Assembly: GCA_947503715.1 (NCBI GenBank)
Contig: CANNER010000001.1
Coordinates: 310,001-374,000 of the forward strand
Direction: 5' to 3'
Length of the DNA: 64,000 nucleotides
From: an uncultured Caulobacterales bacterium
GTDB lineage: Bacteria; Pseudomonadota; Alphaproteobacteria; Caulobacterales; Maricaulaceae
The notes under the pieces were generated by a model. The model saw nothing but the letters and a program-made list of their open reading frames with translations, ran no database searches and was not told the DNA's origin. Positions 33,811 through 43,252 of this stretch are shown one piece after another. The first letter of the stretch is position 1, and each line of letters opens with the position of its first letter. The position numbers and the translations under genes are program-made.

Positions 33811-34644
33811 ATGTTGTCTCAAGACACATCACAAATCCGATTGACCCGCCGTGCGACCATTGCATCTGTACTGGCTGCAGGTTTTGTTATGGGAAATGCC
33901 AAGGGCTTTCCTCCCGTGGATCTCAGTGCAGGCGAAACAGGCCGTGTTATCCGCATCATCGACGGCGATAGTTTTGTGATGGCCCTCAAAGACGGCGAGT
34001 TGGCCGTCCGCCTTTCCGCCATACAGGCGCCGCGAACGCGACAGCGTTCAGACAAAGCTTGGCCATTTTCAGAAGAAGCGAAAGCGGGACTTAAAGCCCT
34101 GATTGGCGGTCGCACCGTCCGACTGAGTTATGGCAAAACTAAACGTGACCGTTTCGGGCGGGCCGTGGCGCAGGTTCAAACGCTCACACCTGAAGGACAG
34201 GATGACCTCTGGGTGCAGGGTGAAATGATCCGACTGGGCCTCGCGCGTGTCTATAGCTGGCGCGGCGAGACAGCGGATATGGGGGCGCTTTATGCGTTGG
34301 AGACTATTGCGCGCGACAGGCAGCGCGGTATCTGGGCGGATGAATTTTACGCCGTCCGCGCGCCTGACCCTGACCCATTGGCGCAATATGTTGATAGTCT
34401 TCAAATCGTGGAAGGTGTCATTACGTCGGTGGCGGATGTGCGGGGACGCGTCTATTTAAATTTCGGGTCGGATTACAAAACCGACTTCACCATCGCGATT
34501 GCCCGCAAAAATGTCCGCGCATTTGAAGCGATCGCTCCGCTGACCCTGACGGGGGCGCGTGTGCGTGTGCGGGGCTGGGTGGAAATGATAAACGGCCCGA
34601 TGATCTGGATGGATCACCCGGGCCGTCTGGAGCTCTTAGCCTGA
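33811..34644 (+). CDS. Exported thermonuclease-family protein (SNase-like)
   Basis: The 277-residue protein has an N-terminal twin-Arg-like signal (T-R-R-A-T-I-A-S-V-L-A-A-G), an SNase domain from about residue 45 to 175 with I-I-D-G-D-S-F, V-R-L-S-A-I-Q-A-P-R and Y-G-K-T-K-R-D-R-F-G-R-A-V-A, and about 90 further residues of unknown function. The metal-binding and arginine positions of micrococcal nuclease are mostly kept, although the usual D-x-D-T-x-x-x-x-D pattern is altered. It would be a secreted or periplasmic nuclease, or an inactive relative. Confidence 0.8.
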   Translation: MLSQDTSQIRLTRRATIASVLAAGFVMGNAKGFPPVDLSAGETGRVIRIIDGDSFVMALKDGELAVRLSAIQAPRTRQRSDKAWPFSEEAKAGLKALIGGRTVRLSYGKTKRDRFGRAVAQVQTLTPEGQDDLWVQGEMIRLGLARVYSWRGETADMGALYALETIARDRQRGIWADEFYAVRAPDPDPLAQYVDSLQIVEGVITSVADVRGRVYLNFGSDYKTDFTIAIARKNVRAFEAIAPLTLTGARVRVRGWVEMINGPMIWMDHPGRLELLA

Positions 34645-34651
34645 AACGTGG

Positions 34652-35011
34652 TTAAGCGCAGTTCAACCCTTCAGGCAGATTGACGCGCATAGGACCACGG
34701 TCATCCTGTAACCAGCAAATAGACCCGTCCGTCATGAGGGTCATATTTGTTGGCGTTCCGGGAACGCGGTCCGTTAGCCCCTCTACAACTTTCGGGCGGA
34801 CCTTCAGGCGCGGCGTATCAACTAATCGACCCGGATCCATATCAAGATCATCCCGTTTCATGGCCTCTTTGACGGCGGATTTAATCGCCGTCATCTGTTC
34901 AGAATCCGGCATCGAGGTGAGCTTAGCCGGGCGAGGGGCTGATGATGTTGAGGCGCAGGCCGTCATCCCGATAATTGCCCCTGTCATCGCCGCTATCCGA
35001 AAAGGCATCAT
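34652..35011 (-). CDS. Small lipoprotein of unknown function
   Basis: The 119-residue precursor has a lipobox M-T-A-C (Cys20) and a Ser/Pro-rich linker. The mature part is mixed alpha/beta with a single late Cys (G-L-N-C-A). The start overlaps the stop of the S41 protease gene (TAATG), so the two are translationally coupled and probably act together at the envelope. I do not recognise a family. Confidence 0.65.
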   Translation of the reverse strand: MMPFRIAAMTGAIIGMTACASTSSAPRPAKLTSMPDSEQMTAIKSAVKEAMKRDDLDMDPGRLVDTPRLKVRPKVVEGLTDRVPGTPTNMTLMTDGSICWLQDDRGPMRVNLPEGLNCA

Positions 35012-36612
35012 TATTCCACCTCAATACGAAGCGTGCGGAGACGTTCAAGATCGCGGACACGATCATCAGACAACATATCTGCGGGACTATCGATAAATAT
35101 GTCGGGCGTCTGTGTTTTTGATTGCGCGACACTCACATCGGGGGAAGGGCAGGTCCCGTCTTCCCGGAATTGAAGAGCGGCGGAGAGAAGCGTTTCATCC
35201 TCTGCGCCCAACTGTCCTATGAAATCATCCTCAATGTTACAGCCCGGTGTTTGAACACCGAAGGCCGATGTGCCTTCCGGTTCGAATCCATCTGCATAAT
35301 CGCCAAAGCCCTTATCATTCGCGCCCCGGAACTGGACGGTGAAATAGGTCTCGCCGCAATTATCTGTGGGATAGAAACCATAAGGCTTACCGCAGGTCTT
35401 TGACCCGATCAGGATGACTTCAACATCAATCCCGCGCAGACCATTAATTACGGCTTCTGAGGCGGAACATGTTCGTTCCGTCGATAAGATGAAAACGCGG
35501 TCCAGATCTAATTCCGGGAGGTCCACATCTTCATCCAAGGAGAAGTCCAATCCGGTTCCGAAAAACGGTGTCGGGCGTAAAGTTTGGCCTGTGACAGGAT
35601 TAATTGTCGGGTTTTTGTCCGAGAATGTCAGCCGATCAAAGGTTCGCCCATCCGTCGCCGCATCGCCCGCAATCATAAATCCTGTTTGCGCCGCAACGGC
35701 CAGCAAACCACCCCCATTATAGCGAAGGTCAAGAACGAGATCGGAAATGTCCTCATCCTCCATTTCAATCATAGCGTCATAGATGGCTTTTTCAGACGTG
35801 AAGGGGGAGAAGGTCGTGAAGTGAATATAACCGACTTTTCCGCTCTCTGTATCAATGATGGCCGTGTCCGTGACGGGGAGTTCCACGACATCCGCGGTTT
35901 CGAGTGTGACGGTTCGTTGCGTGCCATTCGTATCTTCAACGACGAAAATATGCGTGTCGCCAACACGTGTCGGGAAGATCGCTTCGTTCAAAATGTCGAG
36001 ATCGGCCTGTGTATTGGCCCCATTGACGGCATCAATCCCGTCGACTTCGAGGATTTTATCACCGCGGAGGAAGCCTCCCTCTTCGCCCGCTGGACCATTA
36101 TCCTGCGTATAGGCAATGCGAATATCGCGCGGCGGAGATGTTCTGAGAAGGCGGAATGTGGCACCATATCCGGCGCTGGCTTCGCCCGCGCGGTCTGCTT
36201 CATATGTTTCCGTATCAATGCTGAAATGAAACTCGTCTTTGGGCTTGCCGGAAGCCGTCGTCGCGAATGTCCGTAATTCTGCAAAATAATCCAGACGGTC
36301 GGCTATGCTCGCCGGATCGAGGTCTGTGACCTCGTCATACCAAAGGTAGGTTTCATCGGTCCAAGACCGCAACCAGAATTTTTCTAACAATGTTGATCCA
36401 GCCCGGTCGGATGTCCCCGCGCGTGGATTTTCGCATTGCGCGATAAAGTCGCTGGCGGGGTCAAATTTCCCGGCTTCAAAGGTCGGACCTTCGCTCACGG
36501 GAGGGGGCGTTATGATGGTGGTTGGCGTATTGCTACCCCCGCCCCCGCCACAGGCCGCCAAGAGTGTGAGTGCAGCACCGGCTGCCAAAATCGTCTTCAA
36601 ATTATGTGTCAT
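35011..36612 (-). CDS. S41-family peptidase, lipoprotein
   Basis: This 533-residue lipoprotein has a lipobox L-A-A-C (Cys21) followed by a poly-Gly run. A PDZ-like segment lies near residues 170-210, and the S41 catalytic core has the Ser in E-R-T-C-S-A-S-E-A-V (about residue 383) and the Lys in I-G-S-K-T-C-G-K-P (about 404). Two cysteines near the Ser and Lys could pair. S41 enzymes (C-terminal processing and tricorn-like) cut periplasmic proteins. A four-residue glycine repeat follows the lipidated Cys, a common spacer in surface lipoproteins. Confidence 0.85.
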   Translation of the reverse strand: MTHNLKTILAAGAALTLLAACGGGGGSNTPTTIITPPPVSEGPTFEAGKFDPASDFIAQCENPRAGTSDRAGSTLLEKFWLRSWTDETYLWYDEVTDLDPASIADRLDYFAELRTFATTASGKPKDEFHFSIDTETYEADRAGEASAGYGATFRLLRTSPPRDIRIAYTQDNGPAGEEGGFLRGDKILEVDGIDAVNGANTQADLDILNEAIFPTRVGDTHIFVVEDTNGTQRTVTLETADVVELPVTDTAIIDTESGKVGYIHFTTFSPFTSEKAIYDAMIEMEDEDISDLVLDLRYNGGGLLAVAAQTGFMIAGDAATDGRTFDRLTFSDKNPTINPVTGQTLRPTPFFGTGLDFSLDEDVDLPELDLDRVFILSTERTCSASEAVINGLRGIDVEVILIGSKTCGKPYGFYPTDNCGETYFTVQFRGANDKGFGDYADGFEPEGTSAFGVQTPGCNIEDDFIGQLGAEDETLLSAALQFREDGTCPSPDVSVAQSKTQTPDIFIDSPADMLSDDRVRDLERLRTLRIEVE

Positions 36613-36660
36613 GTCACATCCTTATCTGTCCGCACCCTAACCTAGGCTGAACGTTCCCAC

Positions 36661-36688
36661 AAAAAAGCCCCCCGTCAAGCGGAGGGCT
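36661..36688 (-). terminator. Intrinsic terminator of the carD gene
   Basis: On the minus strand AGCCCTCCGC pairs with the GGGGGGCT arm around a short loop and is followed by six T residues. It lies 40-70 bases after the carD stop codon. Confidence 0.8.
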
Positions 36689-36727
36689 GTTCAAATTTAC
36701 AGTCAAATGACGGTATTTAGCGGGACG

Positions 36728-37327
36728 TTACGCCGCGGCTTCGTCGTCTTTATTGGCGGCTTCCGCATCTTTCGCGGCTTTTGCGGCCTGACGGCTGCGG
36801 GCCTTGGCCAGCGTATCCAGAACATCTTCCAGCGCGGCATCGCGGGAGGATTTACGGATGGCCGCGACTTCGCGGACCATCCGGTCAATCGCACGTTCAT
36901 ACAGTTGACGCTCTGAATAGGATTGCTCCGGCTGCGCATCTGTGCGGTGAAGGTCGCGGACAACTTCTGAGACGAGGATGAGGTCGCCGGAATTGATCTT
37001 GGCTTCATATTCCTGTGCGCGGCGGGACCACATTGTACGTTTAATACGCGCACGGCCCTTAAGCGTCGTGAAGGAGTCTTTCAGAATCAACTCATTGGAG
37101 AGTGCCCGCATACCGGATGTGGCGGCCTTAACCGTTGGTACGCGGAGGGTCATTTTATCCTGCTCGAAATGTACGGTGTAAACTTCGATATCAAATCCAG
37201 CGATAACCTCTTGGTCGATGGATTGGACGATGCCGACGCCATGGGCCGGATAGACAACATTCTGCCCCACACGGAATAAGCGCTTATTAGACGTTTTTTT
37301 CTTCGCAGTCGTTTTCTTCGCAGCCAT
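36728..37327 (-). CDS. CarD-family transcription regulator (CdnL)
   Basis: About 199 residues. A Lys-rich N-terminus is followed by the RNA-polymerase-interacting CarD domain (F-R-V-G-Q-N-V-V-Y-P-A-H-G-V-G near residues 15-29) and the helical DNA-binding part with R-x-x-K-R-x-M-W-S-R-R. CdnL stabilises open complexes at rRNA and other strong promoters and is part of alphaproteobacterial growth control. The start may be the ATG at 37327 or the one at 37333. Its own terminator follows. Confidence 0.9.
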   Translation of the reverse strand: MAAKKTTAKKKTSNKRLFRVGQNVVYPAHGVGIVQSIDQEVIAGFDIEVYTVHFEQDKMTLRVPTVKAATSGMRALSNELILKDSFTTLKGRARIKRTMWSRRAQEYEAKINSGDLILVSEVVRDLHRTDAQPEQSYSERQLYERAIDRMVREVAAIRKSSRDAALEDVLDTLAKARSRQAAKAAKDAEAANKDDEAAA

Positions 37328-37482
37328 AATCATCTTTCTATACTCTAAATGTCCAACGAGGACTCAAACCAAAAGCGCGGCGACCCCCGTAAGGTACATC
37401 CGCGCTTTCAATTAATTTAAGAAGGCCATACCACAATTTTAGGGCAAAAGCGAATCCGCCCTTTGTGACGTCGGGAAAGCGC

Positions 37483-37827
37483 TTATTCGTCGCCCGTGCC
37501 GGCTTTTTCGCTGAAATATTTCTCGAACTTGCCGGTCTCGGACTCGTATTTTTCGCGATCTTCGGGCGGCTCTTTTTTGACCGTGATGACGGGCCAGATT
37601 TCAGCATATTTCGAATTGATCTCAAGCCATTTTCCGTCCGGATCGTCCTCTGTATCAGGTACAATCGCGTCGACGGGGCATTCGGGCTCGCAGACGCCAC
37701 AATCAATGCATTCATCCGGATGGATGACGAGCATATTTTCGCCTTCATAGAAGCAATCCACGGGACAGACTTCGACGCAGTCCATGAACTTGCATTTGAT
37801 GCATTCGTCTTTGACGATATAAGTCAC
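37483..37827 (-). CDS. fdxA: Seven-iron ferredoxin FdxA
   Basis: The 114-residue protein has the two cluster motifs of [3Fe-4S][4Fe-4S] ferredoxins: C-I-K-C-x4-C-x3-C-P-V-D-C in the first 25 residues and C-I-D-C-G-V-C-x3-C-P at about residues 40-51. A long acidic C-terminal extension follows, as in FdxA of other alphaproteobacteria. Placement next to carD and the S4 protein is the usual order. Confidence 0.93.
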   Translation of the reverse strand: MTYIVKDECIKCKFMDCVEVCPVDCFYEGENMLVIHPDECIDCGVCEPECPVDAIVPDTEDDPDGKWLEINSKYAEIWPVITVKKEPPEDREKYESETGKFEKYFSEKAGTGDE

Positions 37828-37915
37828 GGTATTCAGGCTCCATTCGTATTCTTGGGCGATGTGGCGGTTTGCACCGGCACTGTCAACTATCGGGCGCTTT
37901 CACACACGAGATTGT

Positions 37916-38212
37916 TCATTCCATCGGCTCATAGAGCGTTTGGGCTTCAGGGGCAGGGCCACGACGTGTCCCTGCCTCTTTCATACGCACGGAAAGCAGT
38001 TCTGTGCCGCGCATAAATGTCACGCCGTCCCCTGGACGGATGATCGTGTGGGGTTTGCGCGTGCGTTCAGTTTTGCCGTGACGCGTGACGCGGACTTTCC
38101 CGCCCAATATGAGCTTCGCCGCGCCGGTGCGGGTTTTCTGTAATCGCGTGCGATAGAGCCAGACATCAAGGCGGCAGGCCTCCGCGCGCTTGTCCTGCGG
38201 GTCTTTATCCAT
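37916..38212 (-). CDS. S4-domain RNA-binding protein (Hsp15-like)
   Basis: About 98 residues. The S4 fold begins with R-L-D-V-W-L-Y-R-T-R-L-x-K-T-R (residues 14-28), followed by G-G-K-V-R-V-T-R and I-R-P-G-D. Relatives of Hsp15 bind stalled 50S subunits carrying nascent chains, although the role of the alphaproteobacterial version is not settled. The start is the ATG at 38212; a TTG at 38227 is also possible. The gene sits directly after the large helicase gene on the same strand. Confidence 0.85.
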   Translation of the reverse strand: MDKDPQDKRAEACRLDVWLYRTRLQKTRTGAAKLILGGKVRVTRHGKTERTRKPHTIIRPGDGVTFMRGTELLSVRMKEAGTRRGPAPEAQTLYEPME

Positions 38213-38241
38213 TTGTGTTGAGCGCAAGCGTGGCAGGTGGC

Positions 38242-41166
38242 TTAGTCCTTTTTCGTCTCTTTAAGCGCGGCAAGTGCGGCAAAGGGCGAGTTTTCAACCT
38301 GTTTTTGGGTGGGCGGTTTCGCGTTGCGCGGTGCGTTTTTACGCGGATTTGGCCCTTTGAAATTGGGCTTATTGCCGCGTTTCCCTTTAAACGCAGGCTT
38401 TCCGCCGGGCTTGAAACCTTTCTGGCCCCGTGACGGGAAATACCAATATTCGAGGTTTTCGCGTTCCATCGCATTGCCTTCCGCATCCGTGTCGCGGTGA
38501 TGGTAGACAGAAATCGTTTTCTTCGGTTTGGGTTTGCGAACGGGTGTTGCGCCCACCGTTTCGAGCACGGGTTTGGCAACCGCTTCAGGAAGTGTGGTCG
38601 TGTCAGGGACAATGGGCTGAGGCGTCTCTGCCACAGCAGATTCGGGCGTTTCGACCTTGACGGCCTCTGTTACAGCCGCAGCGACCTGTTCAGGAACAGT
38701 CTCTAATACGGGCTCCGGAGCTTTCGTCAGCGCCTCTTCGACCGTCTCAGACTTATAGCCCAGTTCCTGCAATACGCCTTGCACATCTTCATAGGTCGAG
38801 CCGAGTAGGGCGAGCATTTCGGCGACGATTTGGAATTTATGCCCGCGCACATCATCCTTCTTCGTCTCTTTAAAAAGGTTTTGCGCATCGCGGATGAGGA
38901 AGGACAGGCGGTTGAGAATATCGAACCGAATAATACGCGGCCCGACCGCACGGTAGCCCGCGAGCGAGAGAGCCTGTTCGGAATAATTCTTTGAGGCTAA
39001 TTCACCGTCATTTGGAATGGACGTGACACCCGCGAAGGGGACCCACGGCTTTTTATCTCCGCCCGCGCCATAGGCGACGAGAAGGGAGAGGAGGCGCGCG
39101 GGTTTCGGCTTCATCATCTCATTCAGATAGACATTATAATGTCCGAAAATAACACTGACGCCGCGAAGCTGACGCCGCGCATCCTGATCCAAATCGCGCA
39201 CGGTTTGCAAATGTTCGCGCCGTTCAATTGCGCCATTATTTTCCAACAGGATATACCCAAATCCTTTGGCGGCGGGGAGGGTATCTTCTGCCGCGATGAG
39301 GTCTTTTAACGCTTTCAACGGCGCGAGATGAGTTTGTACTTCAGCTTGTAAATATTCGCGCATCCGGTTTGTAGCCATTTCCTGAAGCACAGGTTTGCCG
39401 AGCTTGCCCCCGATGAGTTCTGCATCCGGCGTGAACACAGATCCGCTGGGTGCGATGCGGCCGACGGCTTTTCCGCCCCACATAATTTCGCCGGAGTCTG
39501 AGAGTGTAAAGATCGCATGCGTGCCGGAACTGATCGAGGTCAGCAATCGGTCCACTTCGGGTCCCACCGCTTGTTGTGCAGCCGATTGCAGGGCCTGCGC
39601 CTCCAGCCCGCCTTGGCTGGTATCCGCCGTGAATTTCAAACCTTCAAGACGACCAATAAGGTCGTCCTCGATATACACCTCTCCGGTGTCTTTAATGGTG
39701 GCGCTCATGTCCAGATCGGCTCCTATGCCTTTTAACAGCTTGCGGGTTCGCCGATCGACGAAACGGGCTGTTAAGGCCTCGTGTAGCGCGTCTGATAGCC
39801 TGTCTTCAACCTCTCTTGCGTGATTTATCCAATGTTCGGCGTTTTTCATCCAAGAGGACTTTGACGCACAATAGGTCCAAGTCCGGATTTTCGCGAGTCG
39901 ACCGGAGAGCTGGTCCACCCCACCAAACGTGTCGTCACAGCGGCTGATCTTGCGGTCCATGAAATCATCCGACAACGTTCCGCCCCCTGCCATGAGAGTC
40001 CGCCAGATATCCTGCAACAGCTTCACATGTGTATCGATGGTCAGGTTGCGGAAGTCCGGCACCTGACACACATCCCAGAGCATTTTGACCTGCGCGCGGG
40101 TGCGCAGCGCGTCATGAATCTGCGGAATGGCTTTTAGCCGCTCCAGCGCGCCCTCATCATCCGCGCCTTTAATCCGGCGCAGGCGGCTGGTCGGGCGCGG
40201 CGCGTGCAGCGTTTCCATCAGCGTGTCGATGGTCGAAAAGTCGAGATCAGAATTGCGCCATTCGACATAATGGAGCGGCTCAAAGTCATGCGCTTCAATC
40301 CGTTTGACGAGCCCTTCCTCCATGGGCGGGCAATCGCCCGTCGTTCCGAACGTCCCGTCATTGCGGAATCGTCCCGCGCGGCCCGCAATCTGTCCGGCCT
40401 CCATCGGGGTGAGGTAGCGCCGCCGACGCCCGTCATATTTCGTCAGCCCGGCAAAGGCCACGTGATCGGTGTCGAGGTTCAATCCCATCCCCACGGCATC
40501 TGTCGCGACGAGGAAGTCCACTTCACCGGATTGGAACATCTCGGCCTGAGCATTGCGGGTGCGGGGTGAGAGACCGCCCATGACGACCGCCGCCCCGCCG
40601 CGAAAACGGCGAATGGCTTCCGCAATCGCGTAAACTTCCGCCGCAGAAAACGCGACAATGACGGAGCGTTTCGGCAGACGCGTCAGCTTCGTCGCGCCGT
40701 CAAAATGCAGTTCAGAGAACCGCTCGCGATGGTCAAATTTAATCTTCGGCACGAGGGTGGCCAACACATCTCTTGCCGTCTCCGCGCCGAGAAACAGGGT
40801 CTCCTCCATCCCGCGCGCATACATGACGCGGTCCGTGAAAATATGCCCGCGCTCATGGTTCGCCATCAGCTGGACCTCATCGACGGCGAGGAAGGCAAAG
40901 CGTTTCTCGACGGGCATGGCCTCAACCGTGCAGACATAAAACCGGGCCTTGGGCGGAATGATCTTCTCCTCGCCGGTAATCAGCGCGACCTGCGCCGCCC
41001 CGACCTTCAGGACAATGCGATCATAAATCTCCCGCGCGAGCAGGCGCAGCGGCAGGCCAATCACCCCCGACGCATGCCCCAACATCCGCTCGACGGCATA
41101 ATGCGTTTTGCCGGTATTGGTCGGGCCAAGAACGGCTTTGATTATGGGGTCAGAATAGCGGGGCAT
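38242..41166 (-). CDS. SUV3-like ATP-dependent RNA helicase
   Basis: This 974-residue protein has a Walker A motif G-P-T-N-T-G-K-T (residues 14-21), a DEVQ box (Asp96-Gln99) and motif VI-type Q-I-A-G-R-A-G-R in the first 300 residues, then the C-terminal domain of mitochondrial SUV3-type helicases. The last 150 residues are basic and low-complexity. Mitochondrial SUV3 acts with a degradosome; bacterial relatives appear to have similar RNA-remodelling roles. The order helicase, S4 protein, fdxA, carD is typical of alphaproteobacteria. Confidence 0.87.
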   Translation of the reverse strand: MPRYSDPIIKAVLGPTNTGKTHYAVERMLGHASGVIGLPLRLLAREIYDRIVLKVGAAQVALITGEEKIIPPKARFYVCTVEAMPVEKRFAFLAVDEVQLMANHERGHIFTDRVMYARGMEETLFLGAETARDVLATLVPKIKFDHRERFSELHFDGATKLTRLPKRSVIVAFSAAEVYAIAEAIRRFRGGAAVVMGGLSPRTRNAQAEMFQSGEVDFLVATDAVGMGLNLDTDHVAFAGLTKYDGRRRRYLTPMEAGQIAGRAGRFRNDGTFGTTGDCPPMEEGLVKRIEAHDFEPLHYVEWRNSDLDFSTIDTLMETLHAPRPTSRLRRIKGADDEGALERLKAIPQIHDALRTRAQVKMLWDVCQVPDFRNLTIDTHVKLLQDIWRTLMAGGGTLSDDFMDRKISRCDDTFGGVDQLSGRLAKIRTWTYCASKSSWMKNAEHWINHAREVEDRLSDALHEALTARFVDRRTRKLLKGIGADLDMSATIKDTGEVYIEDDLIGRLEGLKFTADTSQGGLEAQALQSAAQQAVGPEVDRLLTSISSGTHAIFTLSDSGEIMWGGKAVGRIAPSGSVFTPDAELIGGKLGKPVLQEMATNRMREYLQAEVQTHLAPLKALKDLIAAEDTLPAAKGFGYILLENNGAIERREHLQTVRDLDQDARRQLRGVSVIFGHYNVYLNEMMKPKPARLLSLLVAYGAGGDKKPWVPFAGVTSIPNDGELASKNYSEQALSLAGYRAVGPRIIRFDILNRLSFLIRDAQNLFKETKKDDVRGHKFQIVAEMLALLGSTYEDVQGVLQELGYKSETVEEALTKAPEPVLETVPEQVAAAVTEAVKVETPESAVAETPQPIVPDTTTLPEAVAKPVLETVGATPVRKPKPKKTISVYHHRDTDAEGNAMERENLEYWYFPSRGQKGFKPGGKPAFKGKRGNKPNFKGPNPRKNAPRNAKPPTQKQVENSPFAALAALKETKKD

Positions 41167-41259
41167 AATAGGTTAAAGACCTTTGCCGATTCGTTTGCCA
41201 GAAGCAAAGCGTCATAATAGATGCATAGACGCTTTGTATACGCATTTGAAAGGCAGGAT

Positions 41260-41733
41260 ATGGGAATTGAAATCGAAAGAAAATTTCTTGTCAAGAACGA
41301 CGCATGGCGAACAGGAACCCCGACATTATATGTCCAAGGTTATCTCAACCCCGATAAGAACCGCACAGTAAGGGTAAGAATTGCGGAGACCAAGGCGATG
41401 ATTACTGTCAAAGGTATCACGACCGGTCCGTCCCGGGCCGAATACGAATATCCTATCCCGCTTGAAGATGCTCAAAACATGCTAAAGCTCTGCAAAGGTC
41501 CGTTGATTGAGAAACACCGGTGGTTCTACCGCGCTGGAGATTTGACGTGGGAAATTGACGAGTTTTTTGGTCCCAATGCAGGTCTGATTGTTGCCGAAAT
41601 CGAATTGGATCATGAAGATCAAAATGTCGATTTGCCGGATTGGGTGGGCCGAGAGGTGACAGATGATAATAGGTATTTTAATTCAAGCCTATCCGTCACG
41701 CCTTTCACCACTTGGGCAAAAGTACTTGGTTAG
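41260..41733 (+). CDS. CYTH-domain protein (inorganic triphosphatase-like)
   Basis: The 157-residue protein starts with the E-I-E-R-K-F-L-V CYTH signature and contains alternating charged strands (V-R-V-R-I-A, I-T-V-K-G, E-Y-E-Y-P, K-H-R-W-F-Y, W-E-I-D-E-F-F, E-I-E-L) that form the triphosphate tunnel. Bacterial single-domain members hydrolyse inorganic triphosphate or nucleoside triphosphates. AGGA lies 6 bases upstream of the ATG at 41260; the frame is open to 41221. The composition is somewhat AT-richer than nearby genes. Confidence 0.87.
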   Translation: MGIEIERKFLVKNDAWRTGTPTLYVQGYLNPDKNRTVRVRIAETKAMITVKGITTGPSRAEYEYPIPLEDAQNMLKLCKGPLIEKHRWFYRAGDLTWEIDEFFGPNAGLIVAEIELDHEDQNVDLPDWVGREVTDDNRYFNSSLSVTPFTTWAKVLG

Positions 41734-41756
41734 TCTGGCCAGCGGTAAGACGCAGT

Positions 41757-42653
41757 CTATTCCGCCCCTACAATCTCCAACTCATCCACCTTCACGACGG
41801 CCTTAAACCCGCTGATCTTATAGGTGAACCGCACGGGAATATGGACGCCGGCCTCCTCATAATATTTGAAATAGACGTTTACGGGCTCGGCGGCTTCTTC
41901 CTCGCTGGGTAGGTCTTCGGGGTCATAGCCTGAGACGCTCTCGTAATAGGCGCGGCAGTGGATGGTGTCGTCCTTGTCGCCGTTAAACTTCACGCGTTTC
42001 GTGCCGACGCGTTCCATCCGCAGATTATAGTGCTGCTTGCTGTCGAAAAACGGAACGCGGCCTTGGCAGAGCTCGCCTTCTGTTTTTGTGCCCATCATCA
42101 TCAGCTGCAAGATGCCCGAAATCGTATCATTCGCCGTATAGCGTTCGCGCGGCGTGGCGGGCGGGACGCCCTGACTGCCGAGAGGCGGGACGATGTTCAC
42201 GTTCACTTTTGCGGCGCTGCGGTCATAATTCATCTCGACGCGGCGGTTTTTCTTGTCCGTATTCTGTTGCACATGCCAGTCAGGGCGCAGGCCGTTCGCG
42301 CCGTAGCTGCCCTTCGTCACGGCCCAAATTTCCATTTTTTTCAAAAGCGCGGCGAGGCCGGAGGATTTGACATCCGCATAGGCGACATAATCGTTTTCAT
42401 CAAAACGCGCGATATAATCCGACTTTATGACGCGAAAGCCAAAGACATAGCCCTTCATCTTCATGCGGATTTGCGTGTCATCGGGTGTTGTTGCAGGGAC
42501 CGTGTAAGTCATGGGTCCGAAATTTTCCTCATTGAGGATACTGAAACTATCACTTTGGGCCAGCAGGTCAGGCATGTAGACCTGCGAAAGTGCCGTCGCG
42601 CCAAAAGCGAGAGCCGCGGTTGTTCCAATGAGGGTTTTTACGATAAAGGTCAT
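41757..42653 (-). CDS. DUF3108-family periplasmic protein
   Basis: The 298-residue protein has a signal peptide ending near A-L-S (about residue 23), then beta-rich sequence with a Y-x-F-G-F-R-V-I-K segment and late repeats, typical of DUF3108. In alphaproteobacteria this gene usually lies next to rpmB on the other strand, as here. The function is unknown; it probably acts in the periplasm or outer membrane. Confidence 0.8.
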   Translation of the reverse strand: MTFIVKTLIGTTAALAFGATALSQVYMPDLLAQSDSFSILNEENFGPMTYTVPATTPDDTQIRMKMKGYVFGFRVIKSDYIARFDENDYVAYADVKSSGLAALLKKMEIWAVTKGSYGANGLRPDWHVQQNTDKKNRRVEMNYDRSAAKVNVNIVPPLGSQGVPPATPRERYTANDTISGILQLMMMGTKTEGELCQGRVPFFDSKQHYNLRMERVGTKRVKFNGDKDDTIHCRAYYESVSGYDPEDLPSEEEAAEPVNVYFKYYEEAGVHIPVRFTYKISGFKAVVKVDELEIVGAE

Positions 42654-42815
42654 GACGGTCTTATGGCAGGTCTGATGTGGCGCGATTATGAACGAAGCTG
42701 TGGCATAGCATTACAAATGGCTCATGCAATTGCGAAAGCTATGCGTCGCTGTCAAACCGATGAAACCGCTTGACGGGAGGCGACTCGTTCCTTAGGTCGC
42801 GCTTTCTAGTTATCC

Positions 42816-42837
42816 GCCCACATGTGTGGGCCTTTTT
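42816..42837 (+). promoter_or_regulatory. Terminator-like hairpin in the rpmB leader
   Basis: A perfect 16-base palindrome GCCCACATGTGTGGGC (42816-42831) is followed by a T run (42833-42837) and ends 21 bases before the rpmB start codon. No plus-strand gene lies within 1 kb upstream, so it is more likely a leader attenuator than the end of another transcript. Confidence 0.5.
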
Positions 42838-42857
42838 GTTATGTCTTAGGTGTTCCC

Positions 42858-43151
42858 ATGGCTCGTCGTTGCGACCTTCTCGATACCGGCCCAATGTCCG
42901 GAAATAATGTTTCTCACGCGATGAACAAGACTCGTCGTCGTTTTGAGGTGAACCTGTGTAATGTCACACTCGCCTCTGACGCGCTGGGACAAAAGTTCCG
43001 CATGCGTATTGCGGCGAAAACACTCCGCACGGTTGACTTCAAAGGCGGCCTTGATGCGTTTCTGATGGGTACAAAGAACCACAAGCTGACCGACAAAGCC
43101 AAGAAGATCAAAAAACAGCTCGTCAAGCTGGAAGAATCAAAAGCTGCATAA
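42858..43151 (+). CDS. rpmB: 50S ribosomal protein L28
   Basis: This is a 97-residue L28 protein. It begins M-A-R-R-C-D-L-L-D-T-G-P-M-S-G-N-N-V-S-H-A and contains the R-R-R-F-E-V-N-L and L-R-T-V-D-F-K-G-G-L segments, as in other alphaproteobacteria. The start at 42858 matches the family; the frame is open to 42822. It lies alone, with a terminator-like hairpin in its leader and an intrinsic terminator after it, and an adjacent divergent DUF3108 gene. Confidence 0.95.
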   Translation: MARRCDLLDTGPMSGNNVSHAMNKTRRRFEVNLCNVTLASDALGQKFRMRIAAKTLRTVDFKGGLDAFLMGTKNHKLTDKAKKIKKQLVKLEESKAA

Positions 43152-43180
43152 ACCGCGCTCTGATTTGAAAAAGACACTGA

Positions 43181-43206
43181 AACCCGCCCTTCGTGGCGGG
43201 TTTTTT
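43181..43206 (+). terminator. Intrinsic terminator after rpmB
   Basis: An AACCCGCC / GGCGGGTT stem around CTTCGT is followed by six T residues. Confidence 0.9.
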
Positions 43207-43252
43207 ATTGCATTATCTGGAGTTTGGGTCGCTACCAATTGCGATGCCCAGA

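Noticed and set aside
35584-36276. 230-residue frame antisense to the S41 peptidase
   Set aside because: It lies entirely over a well-supported lipoprotein protease and has no recognisable motif.
41958-42773. 271-residue frame antisense to the DUF3108 gene
   Set aside because: It is rich in His, Arg and Ala as expected from the reverse strand of this coding sequence, and it has no family signal.
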